A stretch of DNA of 64,000 nucleotides, taken from positions 1-64,000 of the forward strand of contig NZ_JACVVE010000009.1 of the NCBI RefSeq assembly GCF_016648105.1, in the 5' to 3' direction. Every line of letters begins with the position of its first letter. Position 1 is the first letter of the stretch. Origin of the DNA: Pseudomonas sp. S31 (GTDB lineage: Bacteria > Pseudomonadota > Gammaproteobacteria > Pseudomonadales > Pseudomonadaceae). The translations under genes and the position numbers were made by a program. Below are positions 26,764-36,255 of the stretch, one piece after another. Below the pieces are notes generated by a model. The model had not been told where the DNA came from, searched no databases, and worked only from the letters and a program-made list of their open reading frames with translations.

Positions 26764-28314
26764 TCAGCGTACGCCCAGACGGCGTGCCAGGCGGCTCAGG
26801 TTGGCGCGATCGAGTCCCAATTCACGAGCGGCTGCCGCCCAGTTGTCCTGGTGCTTGTGCAGGCAGGTTTCGATGAGCTTGCGCTGGTAGTCGTCGACCG
26901 CTTCACGCAGCCCTCCCCCGGGGAATTCCAAGGGGGCAGTCGGTGCTGGAGCGGTCGTTTCGGCGAGGGGTGCCACGGCATGCAGGTCGAGATCGCCGGC
27001 TTCCAGGGTCAGGATGCGCGGACGTTGCGGGTGCTGGCCCATGGCCTTGAGCGCCGAGCGGCCGATCAGGTGCTCCAGCTCGCGCACGTTGCCCGGCCAG
27101 TCGTAGGCCAGCAGCGCGGCCTGGGCCTCGCTGCTCAGACGCAGGCTGCCGAGGCCAAGCCGCGAGCGATTTTGCTCCAGGAAGTAACCGGCCAGCAGCA
27201 GCACATCGCGGCCTCGCTCGCGCAGCGGCGGCACCTGCAGCGGGTACACGCTCAGGCGGTGGTAGAAGTCGGCGCGGTAGTTGCCGCTGCGCACCTCGGC
27301 GGCCAGGTCGCGGTTGGTCGCGGCGATCAGGCGCACGTCCACCCGGTGCTCGCGGTCCGAGCCAAGGCGTTGCAGCTGGCCACTCTGCAATACGCGCAGC
27401 AGCTTGGCCTGCACGGCCAGCGGCAGCTCACCGACTTCGTCGAGGAACAACGTGCCGCCGTTGGCCAGTTCGAACTTGCCACGACGTTCACCGTGGGCGC
27501 CGGTGAAGGCGCCGCGCACATGGCCGAACAGTTCGCTTTCCACCAGGGTGTCGGGCAAAGCCGCGCAGTTCAGGCTGATCAACGGCTTGTCGGCGCGACT
27601 GCTGGCCTGGTGCAGGGCCTGGGCGACCAGCTCCTTGCCGACGCCGGTCTCGCCGGTGATCAGTACGGTCAGGTCGCTGCCGCCGACCAGGCGAATCTCT
27701 TCCACCAGGCGCTTGTGCGCCTTGCTCTGGCCGATCAGCTCGCGGTCCTGGCCGCTGGCCTGGCGGTAGACCTCGGCGCGTTGGTGCTCGTCCTCGGCGC
27801 GCAGGGCCAGGCCTTCGATACGCTCGGCCACGGTGACGGTGGCCGCCGCCAGGCTGGCGAAGGCCTGCAGGGCGTCGAGCTCGAGGCTCTGGAACTGGCC
27901 GGGGGTCAGGGCATCCAGGGTCACCAGCCCCCAGGGGCGTTCGTCGACCATCAGCGGGCAGCCCATGCAGTCGTGGACTTCCAGGTCGGCATGGGGGGCG
28001 TTGACCAGGCCGTCGTAGGGGTCGGGCAATGGCGAGTCGCTGGCGAAGCGCGTGGGCTCGGGGTGGCTGAGCAGGATCTGGAAACGGGGGTGTTCGCTGA
28101 CCCGGAAGCGCCGCCCCAGGGTATCGGCGGACAGGCCATCGACTGCCAGCGGCACCAGCCATTCGCCATCCAGGCGCAGCAACGCGGCGGCGTCGCACGG
28201 CAGCAGGCCGCGCATGGCTTGCAGCAGGCGTCGGTAGCGTTCCTGGTCGGGCAGGTCGCGGGACAGGTCGCTGACCAGGGGGAGGAGGGCGGTGAGCAGT
28301 GGCTTTGCAGTCAT
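26764..28314 (-). CDS. norR: Nitric-oxide-responsive sigma-54 activator NorR
   Basis: This 516-residue activator begins like enterobacterial NorR. A GAF domain (about 20-165) senses NO through a mononuclear iron; candidate ligands include Cys116/Cys119 in DCMGCPLM and nearby Asp residues. The AAA+ domain (about 190-415) has Walker A GETGVGKE, the sigma-54 contact loop GAFTGA and Walker [10 protein letters not shown] Fis-type helix-turn-helix ends the chain ([24 protein letters not shown]). The ATG has AGGAG upstream. It is divergent from hmp. One of three putative NorR sites overlaps its own start region, which suggests autoregulation. Confidence 0.93.
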   Translation of the reverse strand: MTAKPLLTALLPLVSDLSRDLPDQERYRRLLQAMRGLLPCDAAALLRLDGEWLVPLAVDGLSADTLGRRFRVSEHPRFQILLSHPEPTRFASDSPLPDPYDGLVNAPHADLEVHDCMGCPLMVDERPWGLVTLDALTPGQFQSLELDALQAFASLAAATVTVAERIEGLALRAEDEHQRAEVYRQASGQDRELIGQSKAHKRLVEEIRLVGGSDLTVLITGETGVGKELVAQALHQASSRADKPLISLNCAALPDTLVESELFGHVRGAFTGAHGERRGKFELANGGTLFLDEVGELPLAVQAKLLRVLQSGQLQRLGSDREHRVDVRLIAATNRDLAAEVRSGNYRADFYHRLSVYPLQVPPLRERGRDVLLLAGYFLEQNRSRLGLGSLRLSSEAQAALLAYDWPGNVRELEHLIGRSALKAMGQHPQRPRILTLEAGDLDLHAVAPLAETTAPAPTAPLEFPGGGLREAVDDYQRKLIETCLHKHQDNWAAAARELGLDRANLSRLARRLGVR

Positions 28315-28365
28315 ATGGACTCCTGTGAGTCGTTATGACTATACGCCGCCCTATGTCGTTTTGAC
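28310..28365. promoter_or_regulatory. Three NorR operator sites (GTC-N5-GAC)
   Basis: Three 11-bp palindromes fit GT-N7-AC, the NorR core: GTCATATGGAC (28310-28320), GTCGTTATGAC (28329-28339) and GTCGTTTTGAC (28355-28365). The first covers the start codon and ribosome binding site of norR. Three tandem sites are what E. coli NorR uses to assemble its active oligomer. Confidence 0.75.
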
Positions 28366-28405
28366 ATGGCTAGCGCCTAGCCCTTGGTTTTACTAGGCCG
28401 CAGAG

Positions 28406-28422
28406 TTGGCACGATTGCTGAT
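28406..28422 (+). promoter_or_regulatory. Candidate sigma-54 promoter of hmp
   Basis: TTGGCACG gives a perfect -24 element about 45 bases after the last NorR site. The -12 part reads CTGAT in place of TTGCW, so GG-N10-GA rather than GG-N10-GC. Position and context favour it; the -12 mismatch weakens it. Confidence 0.45.
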
Positions 28423-28470
28423 ACATCCATGGCAACCCATTCGAAGCCGCAGGCTTAGGAGTCGTTGCAA

Positions 28471-29649
28471 ATGCTCACTGCCGAACAACGTGCAATCATC
28501 AAGGCTACCGTTCCGCTGCTGGAAAGCGGTGGCGAGGCACTGACCACCCACTTCTACAAGATGATGCTCAGCGAGCACCCGGAAGTTCGCCCACTGTTCA
28601 ACCAGGCCCACCAGGCTAGTGGCGACCAGCCACGGGCCCTGGCCAACGGCGTGCTGATGTATGCCCGGCACATCGATCAGCTCGAGCAATTGGGCGGGCT
28701 GGTCGGGCAGATCATCAACAAGCATGTTGCCCTGCAGATCCTGCCGGAGCACTACCCGATCGTCGGAGGCTGCCTGCTGCGTGCGATCAAGGAAGTGCTC
28801 GGCGAAGACATCGCCACCCCGGCGGTGATCGACGCCTGGGGCGCGGCCTATGGTCAGCTCGCAGACATCCTGATCGGTGCCGAGGAAGGCCTGTACAAAC
28901 AGAAGGAAGAGGCAGCGGGTGGCTGGCGTGGCAGCCGTGAGTTCCGCGTGGTGCGCCGTGAGCAGGAAAGCAGCGAGATCGTCTCGTTCTACTTTGCCCC
29001 AGTCGACGGCAAGCCGGTGCTCAAGGCCGAGCCTGGCCAATACATCGGCCTGCAACTGTTCATCGACGGTGCCGAACAGCGCCGCAACTATTCCCTGTCG
29101 GCCCTGTGCGATGGCAAGGAATACCGCATCAGCGTCAAGCGCGAGGCCCAAGGCAAGGTCTCCAACTACCTGCATGATCAGTTGCAGGTCGGCGACACCC
29201 TGCAGTTGTTCCCGCCGGCAGGCGACTTCACCCTGGCAGCCAGTGACAAGCCACTGGTGCTGATCAGCGGCGGCGTGGGCATCACCCCGACCCTGGCCAT
29301 GCTCGAGGCGGCGCTGCAGGGCGAGCGTCCTGTGCACTTCATCCACTGTGCCCGCAACGGCGCGGTGCATGCCTTCCGTGACTGGGTCGACGCCCTGGCG
29401 GCACGCCATCCGCAGCTCAAGCGCTTCTACTGCTATGCCGAGGACGACGGCAGCCAGGCCGCCAGCGCCGTGGGCCTGCTGAGCCAGGAGCAACTGGGCC
29501 AGTGGTTGCCGCAGGAGCGTGACGTCGATGCCTACTTCCTGGGGCCGAAAGGTTTCATGGCGGCGGTCAAGCGCCAGCTCAAAGGGCTGGGTGTGCCGGA
29601 GCAGCAGAGCCGCTACGAGTTCTTCGGGCCGGCGGCAGCGCTGGAGTGA
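28471..29649 (+). CDS. hmp: Flavohaemoprotein, nitric oxide dioxygenase
   Basis: This 392-residue enzyme converts NO and O2 to nitrate using NAD(P)H. The globin domain (1-140) has proximal His85 in INKHVAL. The FAD domain carries RRNYSLS, and the NAD domain carries LISGGVGITPTLAMLEA. The ATG at 28471 follows TAGGAG and gives the usual family length; an upstream in-frame TTG is unlikely. It faces norR across three NorR sites, so it should be induced by NO. Cytochrome bo3, a main target of NO, is encoded a little downstream. Confidence 0.95.
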   Translation: MLTAEQRAIIKATVPLLESGGEALTTHFYKMMLSEHPEVRPLFNQAHQASGDQPRALANGVLMYARHIDQLEQLGGLVGQIINKHVALQILPEHYPIVGGCLLRAIKEVLGEDIATPAVIDAWGAAYGQLADILIGAEEGLYKQKEEAAGGWRGSREFRVVRREQESSEIVSFYFAPVDGKPVLKAEPGQYIGLQLFIDGAEQRRNYSLSALCDGKEYRISVKREAQGKVSNYLHDQLQVGDTLQLFPPAGDFTLAASDKPLVLISGGVGITPTLAMLEAALQGERPVHFIHCARNGAVHAFRDWVDALAARHPQLKRFYCYAEDDGSQAASAVGLLSQEQLGQWLPQERDVDAYFLGPKGFMAAVKRQLKGLGVPEQQSRYEFFGPAAALE

Positions 29650-29658
29650 TGCAGCGCC

Positions 29659-29727
29659 TGTGCTGGCCTCTTCGCGGGGCAAGCCCGCTCCCACAAAGTG
29701 GACTGCCCCGCGAATCCGCCAGCACAG
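29659..29727. repeat. Imperfect inverted repeat with REP unit after hmp
   Basis: A REP-like unit (CTCTTCGCGGGGCAAGCC, about 29668-29685) lies inside a longer imperfect inverted repeat. Its outer arms TGTGCTGGC (from 29659) and GCCAGCACA (to 29727) match. It is placed to act as the hmp transcript end. Confidence 0.55.
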
Positions 29728-30053
29728 GCACACACTTCCTGCCTATATATAAAGGAAGAAGATGAACGCCCCCTGGGCGATTTTTCATCTTTAATCCTCC
29801 TTTAATCACGGTATCCTTCACTCCCGGGTGTCGAGGGGCTTGCCCCTGCGCGACGCCCGGGCAGGCGCTTTTTGCCGGCCGGCATTGAACCCGTTCGGCT
29901 CTCGCCGGTCACATGGCCTCTGCCGATAGCTTCCATGAATAGCTCCGCGCAGCGCTCCGGCCGCTTCCTCGGCATGCTCCCAGGGCCATGCCAGCGTGTA
30001 GACTTGCGCGAGGCAGGCAACCACGCTGCCACTATCCATCGAAGGAACCGGCA
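29728..30053. other. hmp-dsbB intergenic region with a hairpin or tiny leader
   Basis: I see no convincing gene here. Near its start, AAGATGAA and TTCATCTT (about 29759-29792) flank CGCCC/GGGCG, forming a long hairpin with a T-run in its 3' arm. The same bases read as a ten-codon frame MNAPWAIFHL (29762-29794) with AAGGAAG just upstream and TATATATAAA before it. The rest is GC-rich, with only chance frames on both strands. Confidence 0.4.
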
Positions 30054-30560
30054 ATGAACGAACAAACACTGCGCCTGAATCGCGAGCGGCGCTTCCTGGT
30101 GCTGCTTGGGGTAATCTGCCTCTCGCTGATCGGCGGTGCGCTGTACATGCAGGTGGTGCTCGGCGAGGCGCCTTGCCCGCTGTGCATCCTGCAACGCTAT
30201 GCCTTGCTGCTGATCGCGCTGTTCGCCTTCATCGGCGCGGCCATGCCGGGGCGACGCAGCCTGACGCTGTTCGAGGGGCTGGTGGTGCTGAGTGCGGTTG
30301 GCGGAATCATTGCAGCCGGCAACCATGTGTATATACTCGCCAACCCGATGGTCAGCTGCGGCATCGATACGCTCCAACCGATCGTCGATGACCTGCCCCT
30401 GGCCAAGGTCTGGCCACTGGTGTTCCAGGTCGATGGCTTCTGCAGCACGCCATACCCGCCGATCCTCGGCTTGTCGTTGGCGCAATGGGCTCTGGTGGCC
30501 TTCGTTCTCACGGCCGTGCTGGTGCCGCTGGGCATCCTCCGCAACCGGCGCCGGGGTTAG
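30054..30560 (+). CDS. dsbB: Disulphide bond formation protein DsbB
   Basis: This 168-residue inner-membrane quinone reductase re-oxidises DsbA. Four transmembrane helices are visible. The active pairs are Cys41/Cys44 (CPLC) and Cys102/Cys130, nearly the same numbers as in E. coli. The ATG follows GAAGGAACC. It precedes the quinol oxidase operon, which fits because DsbB passes electrons to ubiquinone. Pseudomonads often carry two DsbB paralogues, so it may not be the only one. Confidence 0.93.
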   Translation: MNEQTLRLNRERRFLVLLGVICLSLIGGALYMQVVLGEAPCPLCILQRYALLLIALFAFIGAAMPGRRSLTLFEGLVVLSAVGGIIAAGNHVYILANPMVSCGIDTLQPIVDDLPLAKVWPLVFQVDGFCSTPYPPILGLSLAQWALVAFVLTAVLVPLGILRNRRRG

Positions 30561-30616
30561 ACAAAAGTCCCGAATTACGCAGGGGCTTTTACGCCGGACG
30601 AGACGAGTGAAAAGTC

Positions 30617-30700
30617 CCCCGCCGGTTGCTCCGGATCAAGCTCAAGGCCTTGTCTGGCAAGGCCTTGAGGGCTATCAGGCGGGGTGCGACAAACTGTCGC
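30617..30700. terminator. Two tandem hairpins after dsbB
   Basis: CTCAAGGCCTTG (30641-30652) pairs perfectly with CAAGGCCTTGAG (30658-30669). An outer CCCCGCC/GGCGGGG pair (30617-30623, 30678-30684) encloses it. A second stem GCGACA/TGTCGC (30686-30691, 30695-30700) follows at once. There is no T-run. The element ends dsbB or separates it from cyo. Confidence 0.55.
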
Positions 30701-30762
30701 GAAGTTGATTTATCGGGCTTGATTGTTGCGTATTCTGTAAAAGACTGTTGCTCAATAAGTCA

Positions 30763-30791
30763 TAGTCAAGGGTTGGCGACCTATCTACAAT
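30763..30791 (+). promoter_or_regulatory. Candidate sigma-70 promoter for cyoABCDE
   Basis: TAGTCA (30763-30768), a 17-base spacer and TACAAT (30786-30791) match 4 of 6 and 5 of 6 consensus positions. It would give a leader of about 320 bases before cyoA. Confidence 0.4.
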
Positions 30792-31117
30792 CGCCCCCAA
30801 TTTCCGTTCGGCACTGCTTGCAAGTCGCAGGATTGAAGGAAGCCCCAGCGCTCCTTTTTGCTGACTTCGTCAAGTTTCGCCCAACGGCGATACCGGGCGG
30901 ACCCCCCTCCGCGTTTTCCGCACCAAATGGACTTGGTCTGAAGTACAGGCCTGTGCCTACGAAACCAAAAGCACCGCTAACACGCTTGAAGCCAGGATCC
31001 TGCAGTCGGACCCCGGCGGGAGCGAGTACGGGCGCACATTGCTGACACCTGGCAGGACGAGGTGTTGGCTACCAAAACACAAATTGCATTGAAGCAAGCT
31101 GATCTAGAGGTCGTGAG

Positions 31118-32059
31118 ATGAGTAAAAAGCGTTACCCCAGACTGTTTGGCATATTGCCCTTTTTAGGCATGCTTTTACTCAGTGGGTGCAACTGGACCCT
31201 GCTCGACCCGAAAGGTCAGGTCGGCATTGAGCAAAAGAACCTGATCCTGATCGCTACCGGCCTGATGCTGCTGGTGGTCATCCCGGTCATCATCATGACC
31301 GTGGCCTTCGCCTGGAAGTACCGTGCTTCCAACAAGGCTGCCACCTACACCCCCGACTGGTCGCACTCGACCAAGATCGAGGCCGCGGTGTGGATCATCC
31401 CGATCATCATCATCATCGCCCTGGGTTACGTCACCTACAAATCCACCCACAAGCTGGACCCGTATCGTCCGCTGGATTCCGATGTGAAGCCGGTGCAGAT
31501 CGACGTGGTCGCGCTGGACTGGAAGTGGCTGTTCATCTACCCGGAGCAGGGCATCGCCACGGTCAACAAGATCGTCTTCCCAGCTAACACCCCGGTCAAC
31601 TTCCGCGTCACTTCCGACGCCGTGATGAACTCGTTCTTCATCCCGGGCCTGGGCGGCCAGATCTACGCCATGGCCGGCATGACCACCAAGCTGCACCTGA
31701 TCGCCAACGAAAACGGCGAGTTCGACGGTATCAGCGCCAACTACAGCGGTGCTGGCTTCACCGGCATGAAATTCAAGGCCACTGCCACCTCTCAGGAAGA
31801 CTTCGACAAGTGGGTCGCCGAGGTCAAGCAGTCGCCGAAGAAACTGGACAAGGCTGAATACGACGCCCTGGCCAAACCAAGCGAAAACAACCCAGTCGTG
31901 CTGTATAGCGAGGCTTCGCCAGAGCAGTTCCAGCTGATCGTCGACAAGTACGAAGGCATGAACCGCGGTCGTGGTCACGAAGAAGCAGGCAGCAAAGATC
32001 TGGCCACAACCAAGGGTGTGGAATCGAGTATGCAACCAGCTGCCGGTGCAGAGGAGTAA
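31118..32059 (+). CDS. cyoA: Cytochrome bo3 ubiquinol oxidase subunit II
   Basis: This 313-residue lipoprotein subunit of the proton-pumping quinol oxidase has a lipobox LLSGC with lipidated Cys24. Two membrane helices follow (about 45-65 and 87-105), then a periplasmic cupredoxin fold. The CuA ligands of cytochrome c oxidases are absent, as expected for a quinol oxidase. It starts the five-gene cyo operon, with 3-11 bases or slight overlaps between genes. Codon use leans to a narrow preferred set, as in highly expressed genes. Confidence 0.96.
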   Translation: MSKKRYPRLFGILPFLGMLLLSGCNWTLLDPKGQVGIEQKNLILIATGLMLLVVIPVIIMTVAFAWKYRASNKAATYTPDWSHSTKIEAAVWIIPIIIIIALGYVTYKSTHKLDPYRPLDSDVKPVQIDVVALDWKWLFIYPEQGIATVNKIVFPANTPVNFRVTSDAVMNSFFIPGLGGQIYAMAGMTTKLHLIANENGEFDGISANYSGAGFTGMKFKATATSQEDFDKWVAEVKQSPKKLDKAEYDALAKPSENNPVVLYSEASPEQFQLIVDKYEGMNRGRGHEEAGSKDLATTKGVESSMQPAAGAEE

Positions 32060-32062
32060 GAG

Positions 32063-34081
32063 ATGTTCGGTAAATTAACCCTGGAGGCGATACCCTTCCA
32101 CGAGCCGATAGTCATGGTGACGCTTGCCATGATCGCGCTCGGGGGTATCGCTGTCGTTGGTGCTATCACCTATTTCCGCAAGTGGACCTACTTGTGGAGC
32201 GAGTGGCTGACCACGGTCGACCACAAGAAAATCGGGGTGATGTATATCGTCGTCGCGATGGTCATGCTGCTGCGCGGCTTTGCCGACGCCATCATGATGC
32301 GTACTCAGCTGGCTGCCGCTACCGGTGGCTCCGAAGGCTACCTGCCGCCTGAACACTATGACCAGATCTTCACCGCTCACGGTGTGATCATGATCATCTT
32401 CATGGCGATGCCGTTCTTCACCGGCCTGATGAACCTGGCGGTTCCTCTGCAGATCGGTGCACGTGACGTTGCCTTCCCGTTCCTGAACTCCCTGAGCTTC
32501 TACCTGCTGCTGGCAGGCGTGCTGCTGGTCAACATCTCGCTGGGCGTTGGTGAATTCGCCAAGACCGGCTGGGTTGCCTATCCGCCGCTCGCAGGCATCC
32601 AGTACAGTCCTGGGGTAGGTGTCGACTACTACATCTGGGCGCTACAGTTATCCGGCCTTGGTACGACGCTTACCGGTGTGAACTTCCTCGTCACCGTGAT
32701 GAAGATGCGCGCACCTGGCATGAAGCTGATGGACATGCCGATCTTCACCTGGACCTGCACCTGGGCCAACGTGCTGATCGTCGCTTCGTTCCCGATCCTG
32801 ACCGCTGCACTCGCTCTGCTGACCGTTGACCGTTATCTGGACTTCCACATCTTCACCAACGAGCTTGGTGGGAACCCGATGATGTACGTCAACCTGTTCT
32901 GGGCGTGGGGTCACCCTGAGGTATACATCCTGATCCTGCCGGCCTTCGGCGTGTTCTCGGAAGTCACCTCGACGTTCTCTGGCAAGCGTCTGTTCGGCCA
33001 CCACTCGATGATCTACGCATCGGGAGCCATCGCCGTGCTGGGCTTCGCCGTATGGCTGCACCACTTCTTCACCATGGGTGCCGGCGCCAGCGTCAACACC
33101 TTCTTCGGCCTGGCGACGATGCTGATCTCCATTCCGACCGGTGTGAAGCTGTTCAACTGGCTGTTCACCATGTACCAGGGCCGTGTGCGTTTCACGCCAC
33201 CCATGCTGTGGACCCTGGGCTTCATGATCACCTTCTCGATCGGTGGCATGACTGGCGTTCTGCTGGCTGTTCCAGGTGCTGACTTCGTTCTGCACAACAG
33301 CCTGTTCGTAATCGCTCACTTCCACAACGTGATCATCGGTGGTGCGGTATTCGGCTACATCGCCGGCTTCGCCTACTGGTGGCCAAAAGCGTTCGGCTTC
33401 AAGCTGAACGAGAAGTGGGGCAAAGCTGCCTTCTGGTTCTGGATCTCCGGCTTCTACGTAGCGTTCATGCCGCTGTACGCCCTGGGCTTCATGGGCATGA
33501 CCCGTCGTCTGAACCACTCCGACAACCCGCTGTGGGAACCCTACCTGTACGTAGCCGTTGCCGGCGCCGTGCTGATCCTGTTCGGTATCGCCTGCCAGCT
33601 GATCCAGATCGTCGTTTCGATCCGCGATCGCGAGCAGAACCTGGACGTGACCGGCGACCCATGGGGCGGCCGTACCCTGGAATGGTCGACTTCGTCGCCA
33701 CCTCCGTTCTACAACTTCGCCCACATGCCAGAGAAAGTTGGCCTGGACTGCTGGAACGAAGCCAAGGAAGCCGGTGTTGCCTACAAGGTTCCGGGCAAGT
33801 ACGAAGCGATCCACATGCCGAACAACACCGCTACCGGTCTGTTCATGGGTATGTTCCTGACTGTCTTCGGCTTCGCTTTCATCTGGCACATCTGGTGGCT
33901 GGTCGGCGCGAGCCTGCTGGCAACCATCGCGGTCTTCGTTCGCCACGCCGCGCGTGACGACCAGGGCTACATGGTTCCGGCCGAAGAAGTGGCGCGCATC
34001 GAAGGCGAGCGTCTCAAGGCGCTGGCCAATGCAGGTGCTCTGCCTGCCGGCGCACGTGTCGAATCGTTTGAACGGGTGTAA
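32063..34081 (+). CDS. cyoB: Cytochrome bo3 ubiquinol oxidase subunit I
   Basis: This 672-residue catalytic subunit holds the low-spin haem and the haem-copper centre. Visible motifs are [11 protein letters not shown] (haem ligand region), [17 protein letters not shown] (Cu ligand with the cross-linked His-Tyr), HHFFTMG (two Cu ligands) and HFHNVIIGG (haem ligands). The length matches E. coli CyoB (about 660). It lies 3 bases after cyoA. Confidence 0.97.
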   Translation: MFGKLTLEAIPFHEPIVMVTLAMIALGGIAVVGAITYFRKWTYLWSEWLTTVDHKKIGVMYIVVAMVMLLRGFADAIMMRTQLAAATGGSEGYLPPEHYDQIFTAHGVIMIIFMAMPFFTGLMNLAVPLQIGARDVAFPFLNSLSFYLLLAGVLLVNISLGVGEFAKTGWVAYPPLAGIQYSPGVGVDYYIWALQLSGLGTTLTGVNFLVTVMKMRAPGMKLMDMPIFTWTCTWANVLIVASFPILTAALALLTVDRYLDFHIFTNELGGNPMMYVNLFWAWGHPEVYILILPAFGVFSEVTSTFSGKRLFGHHSMIYASGAIAVLGFAVWLHHFFTMGAGASVNTFFGLATMLISIPTGVKLFNWLFTMYQGRVRFTPPMLWTLGFMITFSIGGMTGVLLAVPGADFVLHNSLFVIAHFHNVIIGGAVFGYIAGFAYWWPKAFGFKLNEKWGKAAFWFWISGFYVAFMPLYALGFMGMTRRLNHSDNPLWEPYLYVAVAGAVLILFGIACQLIQIVVSIRDREQNLDVTGDPWGGRTLEWSTSSPPPFYNFAHMPEKVGLDCWNEAKEAGVAYKVPGKYEAIHMPNNTATGLFMGMFLTVFGFAFIWHIWWLVGASLLATIAVFVRHAARDDQGYMVPAEEVARIEGERLKALANAGALPAGARVESFERV

Positions 34082-34084
34082 TCA

Positions 34085-34708
34085 ATGTCCAGCCAAGTAA
34101 TCCACGGTGGCGCGCATGGTCACGACCATGCGCACGATGACCACCACCACGACTCGGGCCAGATGACCGTCCTCGGTTTCTGGCTGTACCTGATGACCGA
34201 CTGCATCCTGTTTGCGTCGCTCTTCGCCACCTACGCGGTGCTGTCCGGCAGTTTTGCCGGCGGCCCGTCGGGTCACGACATCTTCCAGCTCGACTTCGTA
34301 GCGGTTGAAACGCTGTTCCTGCTGCTGTCCTCGATCACCTTCGGCTTCGCCATGCTGAAGATGTTCGCCGGCAAGAAAGCGGGCGTGCTGGGCTGGTTGG
34401 CCGTGACCTTCCTGTTCGGTGCAGGCTTCATCGCGATGGAAATCTATGAATTCCATCACCTGATCGGCGAAGGCTTCGGCCCGACCCGCAGTGGCTTCCT
34501 GTCGGGCTTCTTCGCCCTGGTAGGTACCCACGGTCTGCACGTGACCGCCGGTCTGATCTGGATGGCAATCATGATGTACCAGATCAACAAGCACGGCATT
34601 ACGTCGACCGCCAAGACCCGCATGAGCTGCCTGAGCCTGTTCTGGCACTTCCTGGACGTGGTCTGGATCTGCGTGTTCACCGTCGTCTACCTGCTGGGAG
34701 TTCTGTAA
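34085..34708 (+). CDS. cyoC: Cytochrome bo3 ubiquinol oxidase subunit III
   Basis: This 207-residue five-helix subunit has a His/Asp-rich N-terminus ([13 protein letters not shown]) and the conserved [19 protein letters not shown]. It stabilises subunit I. The stop TAA shares one base with the cyoD start. Confidence 0.95.
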   Translation: MSSQVIHGGAHGHDHAHDDHHHDSGQMTVLGFWLYLMTDCILFASLFATYAVLSGSFAGGPSGHDIFQLDFVAVETLFLLLSSITFGFAMLKMFAGKKAGVLGWLAVTFLFGAGFIAMEIYEFHHLIGEGFGPTRSGFLSGFFALVGTHGLHVTAGLIWMAIMMYQINKHGITSTAKTRMSCLSLFWHFLDVVWICVFTVVYLLGVL

Positions 34709-35040
34709 TGGCTAACGCACACGACACTCATCACGAAGGTAATCACGGCAGCGTCAAGTCGTACATGATCGGCTTCATCCTGTCGATCATCCTGACCGCG
34801 ATCCCGTTCGGCCTGGCGATGTCGCCAAGCCTGCCGAAGAACCTGACCGTTCTGATCATCGTGGCCATGGCTGTGATTCAGGTTGTCGTACACCTCGTGT
34901 ACTTCCTGCACATGGATCGCTCGAAAGAGCAGCGTTCCAATGTGTCGACGTTCCTGTTCACCACCTTGGTGATCGCGCTGCTGGTCGGCCTGTCGCTGTG
35001 GATCATGTTCAGCATCCACACCGAAATGCTGGCCAAGTGA
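34708..35040 (+). CDS. cyoD: Cytochrome bo3 ubiquinol oxidase subunit IV
   Basis: This 110-residue three-helix small subunit is needed for assembly of the haem-copper centre. It has the typical VVHLVYFLHMDRS segment before helix 3. It follows cyoC with a 1-base overlap and precedes cyoE by 11 bases. Confidence 0.94.
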   Translation: MANAHDTHHEGNHGSVKSYMIGFILSIILTAIPFGLAMSPSLPKNLTVLIIVAMAVIQVVVHLVYFLHMDRSKEQRSNVSTFLFTTLVIALLVGLSLWIMFSIHTEMLAK

Positions 35041-35051
35041 GGTAAGACTGC

Positions 35052-35939
35052 ATGTCCGTTAAGCACTTTATCCAAATCACCAAACCGGGGATCATTTTCG
35101 GTAACGTGCTTTCCGTGGCAGGCGGATTCTTCCTTGCCGCGAAGGGCCATGTGGATTTCGCCCTGTTCCTGGCGGTGGTGATCGGTACTTCGCTGGTGGT
35201 GGCGTCCGGATGCGTGTTCAACAACTGCATCGACCGTGACATCGACCACAAGATGGAGCGCACCAAGAACCGCGTCATGGTACAGGGCGGCATGTCGCTG
35301 CCCCTCGCACTGATCTACGCCACCCTGCTCGGGGTGGCGGGCTTCAGCCTGCTGTATGTCCAGGCCAACCCGCTGTCGGCGTTCTGTGCGCTGATCGGCT
35401 TCATCGTCTACGTCGGTTTCTACAGCCTCTGGCTGAAGCGCAAATCGGTGCACGGCACCCTGGTCGGCAGCCTCTCCGGTGCCATGCCTCCGGTGATCGG
35501 CTACTGCGCCGTGAGCAACAGCTTCGACCTGGCTGCGGTGACCCTGCTGGTGATGTTCAGCCTGTGGCAGATGCCACACAGCTTCGCCATCGCCATCTTC
35601 CGCTTCAAGGACTACAGCGCTGCCAACATCCCGGTCCTGCCGGTGGCGCGCGGTATCCTCGCGGCGAAGAAGCAGATCGTGCTGTACGTGCTGGCCTTCG
35701 TGCTCGCGACCTTGATGCTCACCCTCGGCGGTTACGCCGGCCTCGGCTACCTGGCCGTGGCGGCAGCCATGGGCCTGTACTGGCTGTACATGGCCTGGGC
35801 TGGCTACAAGGCCGAGGACGACAGCAAGTGGGCGCGCAAGGTGTTTGGTTTCTCCATTCTCACCGTTACTGCCCTGAGCGTGATGATGGGTGTGGACAGC
35901 CAGACTGCTGCGGACGTGCTGATGACCTACGCACGCTGA
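35052..35939 (+). CDS. cyoE: Protohaem IX farnesyltransferase (haem O synthase)
   Basis: This 295-residue polytopic prenyltransferase makes haem O for the bo3 oxidase. The first Asp-rich motif is [18 protein letters not shown], which binds the farnesyl diphosphate Mg. About eight to nine membrane helices follow. The ATG is preceded by AGGTAAG. It is the last gene of the operon, followed by an intrinsic terminator. Confidence 0.95.
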   Translation: MSVKHFIQITKPGIIFGNVLSVAGGFFLAAKGHVDFALFLAVVIGTSLVVASGCVFNNCIDRDIDHKMERTKNRVMVQGGMSLPLALIYATLLGVAGFSLLYVQANPLSAFCALIGFIVYVGFYSLWLKRKSVHGTLVGSLSGAMPPVIGYCAVSNSFDLAAVTLLVMFSLWQMPHSFAIAIFRFKDYSAANIPVLPVARGILAAKKQIVLYVLAFVLATLMLTLGGYAGLGYLAVAAAMGLYWLYMAWAGYKAEDDSKWARKVFGFSILTVTALSVMMGVDSQTAADVLMTYAR

Positions 35940-35958
35940 TGCTCGCCTGTTACAGCTG

Positions 35959-35989
35959 AAAAAACCCGGCCATCGTGCCGGGTTTTTTT
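35959..35989 (+). terminator. Intrinsic terminator of cyoABCDE
   Basis: AACCCGGC (35963-35970) and GCCGGGTT (35977-35984) form the stem, followed by T7. The A-run on the other side makes it potentially bidirectional. Confidence 0.9.
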
Positions 35990-36008
35990 ATGGATGTTTT
36001 CCTGTAAT

Positions 36009-36083
36009 GGCCTCTTCGCGGGTAAACCCGCTCCTACAGGGTTCCACATTACCTGTAGGAGCGGGTTTACCCGCGAAGAGGCC
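36009..36083. repeat. Paired REP elements (perfect inverted repeat)
   Basis: Two 32-base arms (36009-36040 and 36052-36083) are perfect reverse complements around an 11-base spacer. The unit contains GCGGGTTTACCCGCGAAG, the abundant P. putida REP. The same unit recurs as a pair at 58005-58082. Confidence 0.9.
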
Positions 36084-36109
36084 TAGCTTGAAAATGTAGA
36101 TCTTGAATT

Positions 36110-36138
36110 TTTAAGGCATCCACCTGAAAAGATATAAT
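36110..36138 (+). promoter_or_regulatory. Candidate promoter of alaC
   Basis: TTTAAG (36110-36115), a 17-base spacer and a perfect TATAAT (36133-36138) lie in an unusually AT-rich stretch about 120 bases upstream of alaC. The rest of this 316-bp gap is the cyo terminator, the REP pair and a short GC-rich leader. Confidence 0.45.
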
Positions 36139-36255
36139 AAAACGAGAAATTATCCTTTACATAAAATGAGTTTCGGCATTATCTTCTGATCCAGGCCGCT
36201 ATATCGGCCAGCGTCGCTCGGACGGTTCCGGGCGCTTACGTCTCCAGAGGAAGCC

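Larger units (their letters stand above)
30561..31117. other. 557-bp dsbB-cyoA intergenic leader
   Basis: There is no convincing gene. A 139-codon frame (30626-31045) has no ribosome binding site and no protein-like composition. The region holds tandem hairpins near dsbB, a sigma-70-like promoter, and, just before cyoA, an A/C-rich stretch (CCAAAACACAAATTG, 31071-31085) of the kind bound by Hfq/Crc. Crc control of cyo mRNA is known in P. putida; this exact site is inference. Confidence 0.45.

Noticed and set aside
29802..30485. 227-codon minus-strand frame overlapping dsbB
   Set aside because: It is antisense to a well-supported dsbB, shows no domain, and has no start signal.
30701..30860. 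ANR/FNR box near cyoA (TTGAT and GTCAA half-sites)
   Set aside because: No pair of half-sites has the required TTGAT-N4-ATCAA spacing.
30626..31045. 139-codon frame between dsbB and cyoA
   Set aside because: There is no ribosome binding site, its composition is not protein-like, and it runs through strong hairpins and a promoter-like site.
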